The notes beneath the pieces were generated by a model that was not told the origin of the DNA, made no database searches, and saw only the letters and a program-made list of their open reading frames with translations. From Acidobacteria bacterium AB60 (GTDB lineage: Bacteria; Acidobacteriota; Terriglobia; Terriglobales; Acidobacteriaceae), in NCBI GenBank assembly GCA_008682415.1, contig VANK01000003.1:248001-312000 (forward strand): DNA of 64,000 nucleotides. The letters are read 5' to 3'. The position numbers and the translations under genes were made by a program. Positions 55,188-61,480 of this stretch are shown piece by piece. The first letter of the stretch is position 1. The number at the start of each line of letters is the position of its first letter.

Positions 55188-55442
55188 TCAGGCGGCGGTT
55201 TCGGCCGGGGCCTTGGCGGGGAACTTTTCCACGATCTTGGCGACGGTGGGGGAGAGTTGGGCGCCTACGCCACGCCAGTAGGCAATGCGCTCGTGCTTGA
55301 GATCGACGGAGGCGGGATTGGTGCGCGGATTGTAGGTGCCGACCACCTCGATGGAACGGCCATTGCGGGCGCGGTCCTTTTCAATAACCACGACGCGGTA
55401 GTACGGCTGCTTGCGGGCGCCAAAGCGCGCCAAACGAATCAT
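55188..55442 (-). CDS. rpsP: 30S ribosomal protein S16
   Basis: An 84-residue S16: MIRLARFGARKQPYYRVVVI, then RNGRSIEVVGTYNP and HERIAYWRGVGAQLSPTV. A short Ala/Lys-rich C-tail follows. ATG 55442 gives the family's usual N-terminus; GTG 55448, adding two residues, fits the upstream AAGGAA better in spacing, so the start is uncertain by two codons. It is the first gene of rpsP-khpA-rimM. Confidence 0.94.
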   Translation of the reverse strand: MIRLARFGARKQPYYRVVVIEKDRARNGRSIEVVGTYNPRTNPASVDLKHERIAYWRGVGAQLSPTVAKIVEKFPAKAPAETAA

Positions 55443-55590
55443 GACCACGGTGATGCGATTCCTTTCAAGATCCAAACTCAGTTGGTGACTGGTGATGGGG
55501 CGCCGGGTTTTGATTCGGCGACGCGCAGACGGGGAGCCCGTCCGGACCAAGACACAACACCTAAGTATCGCCGAAAGAGGGGGGGTGAGG

Positions 55591-55665
55591 CAAGGGCCGA
55601 GAGCCTAGGGCCGAGAGCCTAGGGCCAAGCGCCAAGGGCCGAGGGACGAGAGGCGAGGCTAGGGC
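55591..55665. repeat. Low-complexity GGGCCGAG/GGGCCAAG repeat
   Basis: Iterated CTAGGGCCGAGAG and GGGCCAAG units, with the 16-mer GGGACGAGAGGCGAGG at 55643-55658 also present exactly at 53464-53479 beside the hairpin array. The reverse complement of the related motif occurs near 44297-44337. It lies between rpsP and the 3' end of a membrane protein gene. Confidence 0.6.
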
Positions 55666-56582
55666 GCTGGGGTGAGGGTGAGGTGCGACTGGTGCTGAAG
55701 GCTGGCGTTGGGGGGAGCTGAGGACATTGGGGTTTCTGGGGGCGTGGCGGCGAGGAGGACGGTGGCGGCGAAGAGCATGGTGTCGAAGATGTAGTTGAGG
55801 CCTTCGACGATGAGAGGGGTGTGAATCTCGGTCAGCAAGATGGGGCCATAGAAGAAGACGGAGAGGAGGAGCAGGACGAGTCCGCAGGCTGCGGCGGCGT
55901 GGCGGCGCGTTTTGGGGAAGAGCAGGGCGATGCCGGCGAGCAGCTCGATGGCGCCGGTGAGGCAGGTGATCAGGGAGGCGGCGGGAATCCAGGCGGGTGT
56001 CTGCTTCATGAGGGGGACGCCGGGGACGTATTGCGGGAAGAGGAAGTGCTCGAGGGCAAAGGCGAGCAGGGCGAGGGCGACGATGGCGCGGCCGGTGCGC
56101 TGGAAGGCGGCACTTAAACGACCTGGTGGCCAGATGCTGCCGGCGAGGGTGAGAGCGCCGGCGCCGAAGGAGGATTCGCGAAACGTGAGGGTCCAGAGCA
56201 GCCGCTGATGGGGGTCCTGGATGAGTGCGGGGATGTTGAGGGTGGCGATGAAGATGGCGAACATGAGGGCGAGCAGCGGGGCGGACCAGCGCAGGGCGCG
56301 GCGGGTGAGGAAGCTGACGGCGGCGGCCAGCTGCGCGATGCCGAAGAACCAGGTCCAGAAGAGGGGGCCGGGGAGCCATCGTGGCACGATGCGCATGAGA
56401 TCGGCGGCGTCGAAGAAGTGCTCCATGGCAAAGACGGCGAGGGGAGCGGCGGCGAAGACGGGACCGAGGGCGATGAGTTTGCCGGCGCCGGACGCGCGTT
56501 GCAGGCGAGGCCGCGCGAGGGGAAGTCCGGCTGCCAGTGCGGCGATTCCCGCGGCGCTCATTGCCCATGCCAGTGCGGACAT
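55659..56582 (-). CDS. DoxX-like polytopic membrane protein with internal duplication
   Basis: A 307-residue protein with about eight transmembrane helices from ATG 56582 (AGGATGG upstream). The two halves are alike: FAMEHFFDAADLMRIVPRWLPG near 52 and FALEHFLFPQYVPGVPLMKQTPAW near 180, each followed by a hydrophobic triplet of helices (FGIAQLAAAVSFLTRR, TGAIELLAGIALLFPK). The FALEHFLFP-type motif resembles DoxX/DoxD family proteins. Role unknown, possibly redox or thiosulfate-related; no neighbour supports a function. Confidence 0.6.
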   Translation of the reverse strand: MSALAWAMSAAGIAALAAGLPLARPRLQRASGAGKLIALGPVFAAAPLAVFAMEHFFDAADLMRIVPRWLPGPLFWTWFFGIAQLAAAVSFLTRRALRWSAPLLALMFAIFIATLNIPALIQDPHQRLLWTLTFRESSFGAGALTLAGSIWPPGRLSAAFQRTGRAIVALALLAFALEHFLFPQYVPGVPLMKQTPAWIPAASLITCLTGAIELLAGIALLFPKTRRHAAAACGLVLLLLSVFFYGPILLTEIHTPLIVEGLNYIFDTMLFAATVLLAATPPETPMSSAPPNASLQHQSHLTLTPAP

Positions 56583-56756
56583 TGCCCATCCTGCTTTCGG
56601 ATTTGGATTGGAGCGTTCCGAAGGAGGCTCAGGATAGCAGGCAGCTGGCGAGGCCGCCACGCGTCCGGGACGAGACGCGCGGGCGGAGGTTGAGGCGGCT
56701 CAAGGCGGAGGCGAAGAGGCGGAGGGCGCCTTCGCTTTTTCGCGCCCGCGATGCAT

Positions 56757-57272
56757 TTAGATGGGCTGGTGCGAGGTGTTGTGGGCTTCGGCGGTGTTGT
56801 CGGGTTTGTCGTCGAAGGATTTGCCGGCTCGGTAGGCGGACTTCTGGAAGCGGCTGCCGACTTTGCGGAGGGCGTCCATGGAGCCATCGTCCCAGGTGAT
56901 GTGCGCTTCGCCGTTCACGTAGACCCACTTGCCGTGCATATCGCCGATGGAGCGGAAGGCGTCGCCTGACTCTTTCAAGGTGATGGTGAAGGTGCTGCCG
57001 GCTCCGTCGCCGGCCTCCCACTTGCCGAAGTAGCGCCCGCGCGGAGGCCAGTTGGGATTGTATGGCTGGGTGTCGGCAGAGGCGGAGGCGGTGGCTCCGG
57101 GGAACTCGATCCGCTCGATGTCGGAGAGACTGAAACTCTGCCGGTGGCCATCCTTGAAGACGATGACCAACTGGCTGCCGCTGTTTTTGGGCGGCGTGGC
57201 AGCGGCCAGGTTGTGAGCGATGCAGAGCAGGAGCAGGCTCGAGAATCCGGCAACGAACGTGGTTTTGCGCAC
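56757..57272 (-). CDS. Exported hypothetical protein
   Basis: A 171-residue protein with signal peptide (FVAGFSSLLLLCIAHNLAAA), start GTG 57272 after GAGGAGATTGCC. The mature part has two parts: an LVIVFKDGHRQSFSLSDIERIEF beta segment often found as a small beta-strand-rich Gram-negative domain, and a KWVYVNGEAHITWDDGS segment near 115-130 that looks like a lipocalin-type or META-like beta barrel. No enzyme motif. It lies 175 bp from the membrane protein. Confidence 0.6.
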   Translation of the reverse strand: MRKTTFVAGFSSLLLLCIAHNLAAATPPKNSGSQLVIVFKDGHRQSFSLSDIERIEFPGATASASADTQPYNPNWPPRGRYFGKWEAGDGAGSTFTITLKESGDAFRSIGDMHGKWVYVNGEAHITWDDGSMDALRKVGSRFQKSAYRAGKSFDDKPDNTAEAHNTSHQPI

Positions 57273-57572
57273 GGCAATCTCCTCGGAAGCGACTACGACA
57301 ACATCATTTTCTCTGGTTTGATACGCGCCAGCCGTCTGGCTGGTTCCCGGAACCGGTTTGTGGGGGTGGGGCTCCGGTCCGATTCAGCCTCCCCGAGCGA
57401 GGCTGTTCTTCCTTTGAGTGCGGGCAAACCTTGGGATTGCGTGTGTCATCCTAACAACCGCACGAGGAACTCAGGACGATGAATGGACTGGGGGAACGGG
57501 CAAGAGGGCTCCAGCAGCCATCCAGTGGCCTGAGAGCTCCTCCTGCATCACCCCATCTTTTCGGAGTCCTTT
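57273..57572. other. Intergenic region with a hairpin
   Basis: About 300 bp between divergent genes. A hairpin with arms CAGCCTC (57385-57391) and GAGGCTG (57399-57405) and a T-rich tail TTCTTCCTTT lies in plus orientation. It could be an attenuator of the FG-GAP gene, or the end of an unrecognised short transcript. No protein gene is apparent. Confidence 0.4.
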
Positions 57573-59378
57573 ATGTTGCGACGCCTGGTCATGCTCAGCG
57601 CATGGGTCCTTGTGTTTGTTGCCGCCACGTCTTCAGCCCAGAACGCCTCATTTCAAGCTAACCCTGTCACCCTCTGGAGCCAGTATGGCTCGAGCAATCA
57701 GCACATCAAGGCTGACTTGAATGGCGACGGCGTCGAAGATTTCATCTCGATCCTGACGCCCTCGTTCAACGCAGGCTGCAGCGGCTCCTTTGCGGTGACG
57801 CTCTCAAATGGGGATGGGAGCTACCAGGCGCCGGTCTGCTACACGATTCCCGGCGGGAACGCGCAGTTTGTGGCTGCGGCCGATTTTTTGGGCAGCGGCA
57901 ACGTGCAGGTGGTGGTGCTCAGCGACGATCGCATCCTGTATCTGTTCCAGAACACCGGCGCGGGCGTGCTGCGCTACCACAGTGGTTCGGCCATTGGCGT
58001 GGGCGATCCGGTGGGACTGACGGTCGCGAATCTGGACCCGGATGGGCACCCGGACCTGGTGTATGACCTGAGTTCTCCCAATGGGACCGCAGACCTGCTG
58101 GTGGTGATGTGGAACGACGGAACGGGGTCGTTCAATCCTGGAGTGGAAACCAGTTTCAGCTTCCAGAATCCGGGTGCGCTTTCCATCGGGGATTTTGATG
58201 ATGACGGGAAGGTGGATCTGCTGGTGAGCGCGACGGCGGGCGGCGGCAATTTGGTGCTCTACGGGAATGGGCACGGAGGATTCACGCCGGGCGCTACGCT
58301 GGGGAAGGGTCCCGAGCTGGGATACGGAACGGGGGACCTGAATAACGATGGAACGATGGACCTGATCGGGACTCCCTTCGCGACGACGGTGGGACAGTCG
58401 ACGACCTATTACAAGTATCTCGACCTGGAGTTCGGCCATGCGGGGCGGGCCTTCACGAGCCAGAAGATCAACCTGAAGAGCTGCACCCCTGACAGCGCGC
58501 CGCCGGTGGTGACAGACGTGAATGGAGACGGGATCAACGACATCGTTGTGATTGAGGCGGCCGATTGCACGGGAGCCCTGCCGTGGACGCTGGATGTATT
58601 GCCAGGACTGGGAAACGGCGCATTCGGTCCGGAACAAGCAGTGCACACGTCGAGCGACCTGATGTCGGAGCCGCACGTGCTGCGCGCAAATCGCGACACG
58701 CGGCCGGATCTTTATGTCTTCTCCCAGCCCCTGGTCGGCACCGGGAGCGATCTGTTGCTGCTGAACACCACGGCGGGCGGGAACTTTCCCCGCTGCAATC
58801 CGCCAGCGAACACGGCGATAGGCATCAATGTTTGCGCACCGACGTCTACCACAGGCGTGAGCTCGCCGGTGAATTTCAGCTTTGGGGCGTCGAACCAGCT
58901 GCCGGGGCGCGATTTCGAGATCTGGGTGGACGGGAAGAAGGTGGCGGACCAACTGGCGCACGCTTTCTCGAACTACGACTTCGCCGACGCGAGCGTGCCG
59001 CTGGGCAATGGGACGCACATGATCGATCTCTTCGCGAAGAGCTGGGATTCCTCGCACCAGCATGTGTCGTTCCCGCTGACGGTGGGGAGCAATACCTGCC
59101 CGGCGCCGCCGCAGGGAACGCAGGGGATTAACGTGTGCAGCCCGATCAACAGCTCCACGGTCAGTTCGCCGGTGACGGCGTATGCGCACGGCGCCATCAG
59201 CGGAAGCATCGTCCGCATGGAGGTGTGGGTGGACGGCGTGAAGCGCTGGACTACGTTTGCGAGCGACACGCTACAGACGCAGGTGGCATTAAGCCCCGGC
59301 ACGCATGACTTTACGTATTACCTCGTCAATGCGGCGGGCGAGGTGCTGCGCGCGGATGCGCGGGTGACGGTGCAATAA
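57573..59378 (+). CDS. Exported FG-GAP/VCBS repeat protein with two C-terminal Ig-like domains
   Basis: A 601-residue protein with a signal peptide (MLRRLVMLSAWVLVFVAA). Beta-propeller repeats are marked by calcium-loop motifs: DLNGDGVEDF, NLDPDGHPDL, DFDDDGKVDL, DLNNDGTMDL, DVNGDGIND. The last ~190 residues hold two similar domains, each opening with INVCAP or INVCSP and containing EIWVDGKKV or EVWVDGVKR. Likely a secreted or surface protein binding sugar or protein; the repeats resemble integrin-type propellers. It stands alone. Confidence 0.78.
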   Translation: MLRRLVMLSAWVLVFVAATSSAQNASFQANPVTLWSQYGSSNQHIKADLNGDGVEDFISILTPSFNAGCSGSFAVTLSNGDGSYQAPVCYTIPGGNAQFVAAADFLGSGNVQVVVLSDDRILYLFQNTGAGVLRYHSGSAIGVGDPVGLTVANLDPDGHPDLVYDLSSPNGTADLLVVMWNDGTGSFNPGVETSFSFQNPGALSIGDFDDDGKVDLLVSATAGGGNLVLYGNGHGGFTPGATLGKGPELGYGTGDLNNDGTMDLIGTPFATTVGQSTTYYKYLDLEFGHAGRAFTSQKINLKSCTPDSAPPVVTDVNGDGINDIVVIEAADCTGALPWTLDVLPGLGNGAFGPEQAVHTSSDLMSEPHVLRANRDTRPDLYVFSQPLVGTGSDLLLLNTTAGGNFPRCNPPANTAIGINVCAPTSTTGVSSPVNFSFGASNQLPGRDFEIWVDGKKVADQLAHAFSNYDFADASVPLGNGTHMIDLFAKSWDSSHQHVSFPLTVGSNTCPAPPQGTQGINVCSPINSSTVSSPVTAYAHGAISGSIVRMEVWVDGVKRWTTFASDTLQTQVALSPGTHDFTYYLVNAAGEVLRADARVTVQ

Positions 59379-59421
59379 GGCGCACGCCGGAGGTGCTCGC
59401 GCGGGGCGAGGATCGACGCGA

Positions 59422-59811
59422 TCAGGCGCCGGTCTTCGCTTCGTTTCCGCGGGCAGGAATCTCCTCGATCTTCGAGTAGACGGGCAGGCCCCGTTCGCGC
59501 GCGAGGCGCACATCCTGGTCTGCGCCCTGGGAGGCGCCGGGGATGCGCAGCACGGCATCGCAGCGCTGGAGAAGCCGATTGGCGACGGGGTAGAGGTATT
59601 GCTGGGAGATGGCGTCGCCTAGTCGGGTGGAGCCGGCCTGCTTCATCAGCGGGAGAGCCACCCATTCGCCAATCATAGGGATGTGACCGGCCTCGTATAC
59701 CTGGGAGGCGAACGACTCAAGGCGGTCGAGGTTGCGGGCGATCAACTGGGGGTCATCGTTGGTGCCGGAGCGGTAGGGGCCGGCGATGAGGATCATCATG
59801 GGCTGGATCAT
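59422..59811 (-). CDS. DUF4406-like / nucleoside deoxyribosyltransferase-type fold protein
   Basis: A 129-residue protein from ATG 59811 (GGAGGCTTCC upstream). MMILIAGPYRSGTNDDP at the start and SQGADQDVRLARERGLPVYS near the C-terminus match the DUF4406 pattern (AGPY...GAD.DV..A), related to nucleoside 2-deoxyribosyltransferases. A catalytic Glu may lie near GEWVALPL. Divergent from the DeoR gene, with its operator-like repeats between them, so it may belong to that regulon. Substrate unknown. Confidence 0.65.
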   Translation of the reverse strand: MIQPMMILIAGPYRSGTNDDPQLIARNLDRLESFASQVYEAGHIPMIGEWVALPLMKQAGSTRLGDAISQQYLYPVANRLLQRCDAVLRIPGASQGADQDVRLARERGLPVYSKIEEIPARGNEAKTGA

Positions 59812-59840
59812 GGAAGCCTCCGAATTGACTATAGCAGCGC

Positions 59841-59880
59841 CGTGCATTTTCGTGCAATATCGTGCGGAAACGTGCACGGT
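59841..59880. promoter_or_regulatory. Four-copy CGTGC operator-like repeat, 10-bp phased
   Basis: CGTGC occurs at 59841, 59851, 59861 and 59871, exactly 10 bp apart, in the 100-bp gap between the DUF4406 gene and the DeoR-family gene. Helically phased short direct repeats are typical DeoR-family operators, so autoregulation and control of the divergent gene are likely. Confidence 0.65.
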
Positions 59881-59910
59881 GGCGAAGTTCATTGTGAGAT
59901 AGTGAACTCT

Positions 59911-60675
59911 GTGCTGACCCGGCAACGCAAGCAACACATTCTCGAGGTGCTCCGCCGCTCAGGCCAGTTGATTGCGAAGGATCTGAGCGAGGAACTTGGC
60001 CTTTCCGAAGACACCGTCCGCCGCGACCTGCGGGAGCTGGCCGCGGAGGGGTTATTGCAGCGCGTGCATGGAGGTGCGCTTCCCGCCTCGCCGGCGATGG
60101 GCGATCTTGCAGCCCGGTCGGCCGTGGCGCCGGATGAGAAGCGCCTGATCGGGCGTACCGCCGCGGGCATGGTGCAGAGCGGGCAGGTGGTGATCCTTGA
60201 CGGAGGGACCACGGCGGTTCAGATCGTGCGGCATCTTTCACCGGCGCTGAAGGCGACGGTGGTCACGCATAGCCCGACCGTTGCGGTGGCCCTGGAGGCG
60301 CTTCCGTCTATCGAGGTGATTCTGATTGGCGGTCGTTTGTTCCGGCATTCCATGGTGGCGGTGGGGGCGCCGGCTATCGAGGCCATCAGCCGGATTCGCG
60401 CCGATATCTACTTCATGGGCGTGACGGGGATTCATGCGGAGTTTGGCCTGACCACGGGGGACTTTGAAGAGGCGCATGTGAAGCGGGCTCTGAGTGCGAG
60501 CGCGGCGGAGACGATCGTGCTGGCATCTCCCGAGAAGCTCAATGCCGTTTCTCCTTACCGGATTGCGCCGATCGGCGAGATCACGGGGATGATTGTGGCG
60601 AGCTCGACGCGCCGCAGGGTCCTGGCTCCGTTTGAGCGAGCGAAGGTCACGATTACGAAGGCGGCGACGGAGTGA
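59911..60675 (+). CDS. DeoR-family transcriptional regulator
   Basis: A 254-residue regulator starting at GTG 59911 (GTG 59902 is also possible). Winged helix: ILEVLRRSGQLIAKDLSEELGLSEDTVRRDLRELAAEGLLQRVHGGAL, shown here only as a span of about residues 8-56. The sugar-phosphate isomerase-like effector domain has ILDGGTTAVQIVRHL, VILIGGRLFRHSMVAVG and ADIYFMGVTGI. DeoR proteins sense phosphorylated sugars and repress. The neighbour is a DUF4406 gene; the true regulon is not visible. Confidence 0.88.
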   Translation: MLTRQRKQHILEVLRRSGQLIAKDLSEELGLSEDTVRRDLRELAAEGLLQRVHGGALPASPAMGDLAARSAVAPDEKRLIGRTAAGMVQSGQVVILDGGTTAVQIVRHLSPALKATVVTHSPTVAVALEALPSIEVILIGGRLFRHSMVAVGAPAIEAISRIRADIYFMGVTGIHAEFGLTTGDFEEAHVKRALSASAAETIVLASPEKLNAVSPYRIAPIGEITGMIVASSTRRRVLAPFERAKVTITKAATE

Positions 60676-60708
60676 GGAGCTTTTTTGCGGAGCGCATCGA
60701 CGCCACTC

Positions 60709-60738
60709 TTGACAGGCAAGTCACAGCTTGCCTATAGT
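60709..60738 (+). promoter_or_regulatory. Promoter with palindromic ArsR operator in the spacer
   Basis: TTGACA at 60709-60714 and TATAGT at 60733-60738 are 18 bp apart. The spacer is an inverted repeat, AGGCAAG-N6-CTTGCCT (60714-60733). The GTG start at 60747 begins at the expected +1, so the transcript is probably leaderless and the regulator can repress itself. Confidence 0.7.
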
Positions 60739-60746
60739 GCGATCCA

Positions 60747-61175
60747 GTGGACGATCTGTTTGAAGCGATTGCGGCGCCGGTGCGGCGAGCGATCTTGGAC
60801 GAGCTGCACCAGCGCGACGGCCAGACGCTTTTCGAGCTGTGCGGGCGGCTGGCCATGCGGCACGGCATCACGGTCACGCGGCAAGGTATCTCCCAGCACC
60901 TGGAGGTTCTGGAGCGCGCGGGACTGGTGGTGAGCCAGCGCCAAGGCCGATACAAGTTTCACTCCATGCGCCGGCAGCCGCTGCAGCAGATCGTCGATCG
61001 ATGGTTGACACCAAGGGAGGGCGAGGAAGATGCGCATTGTGATGACCAGCGTGCTGGTCGACGACCAGGAAAAGGCGCTCCAGTTTTACACGGGCAAGCT
61101 GGGGTTCGTAAAAAAGCACGACATTCCGATGGGGGCCATGCGGTGGCTCACCGTGGTGGGAGAAAACAACCCTGA
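60747..61175 (+). CDS. ArsR-family transcriptional regulator
   Basis: A 142-residue frame; residues 1-95 are an ArsR winged helix: LFEAIAAPVRRAILDELHQ, QGISQHLEVLERAGLVVSQRQGRYKFHSM. The remaining 48 residues are basic and unlike the family, and read through the start of the VOC gene (146-bp overlap). A lost stop codon or a frameshift near 61020 could explain the tail. No metal-binding Cys pair (ELCVCDL type) is seen. With the VOC gene it forms a regulator-plus-enzyme pair. Confidence 0.75.
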   Translation: MDDLFEAIAAPVRRAILDELHQRDGQTLFELCGRLAMRHGITVTRQGISQHLEVLERAGLVVSQRQGRYKFHSMRRQPLQQIVDRWLTPREGEEDAHCDDQRAGRRPGKGAPVLHGQAGVRKKARHSDGGHAVAHRGGRKQP

Positions 61176-61416
61176 GGGGCCCGAACTGGTGCTGGAACCG
61201 GATGCCCATCCGGCCGCGGCGCCGTTCAAGCGGGCGCTGGTGGAGGACGGGATTCCGTTTACCTCATTTGCGGTGGAGGATGTGCAGGCGGAGTATGCGC
61301 GGCTGAGCGCAGCGGGCGTGCAGTTTACGCAACCGCCGGTGGCGATGGGTCCGGTGACGACCGCAGTGCTGGACGACACCTGCGGGAACCTGATCCAGAT
61401 TGCGCAGAGACACTAG
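61030..61416 (+). CDS. VOC-superfamily (glyoxalase/bleomycin-resistance) protein
   Basis: A 128-residue VOC protein: MRIVMTSVLVDDQEKALQFYTGKLGFVKK and LTVVGENNPEGPELVLEP, then SFAVEDVQAEYARLSAAGVQF and TTAVLDDTCGNLIQIAQ in the second half (given as spans). Metal ligands are uncertain: the first His position is not obvious. ATG 61030 has GAGGAAG upstream. It follows the ArsR-type gene in the same transcript. Confidence 0.88.
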   Translation: MRIVMTSVLVDDQEKALQFYTGKLGFVKKHDIPMGAMRWLTVVGENNPEGPELVLEPDAHPAAAPFKRALVEDGIPFTSFAVEDVQAEYARLSAAGVQFTQPPVAMGPVTTAVLDDTCGNLIQIAQRH

Positions 61417-61435
61417 CGACTGGACGGAGAAGAGT

Positions 61436-61467
61436 GAAAGGGCGCAGCTGGGAGGCTGCGCCCTTTC
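61436..61467. terminator. Bidirectional terminator between VOC and M16 genes
   Basis: A 13-bp perfect stem GAAAGGGCGCAGC / GCTGCGCCCTTTC around TGGGAG, between convergent genes (stops at 61416 and 61481). Both arms end in A/T runs, so it can serve either strand. Confidence 0.8.
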
Positions 61468-61480
61468 ATTGTGGTGAGTA

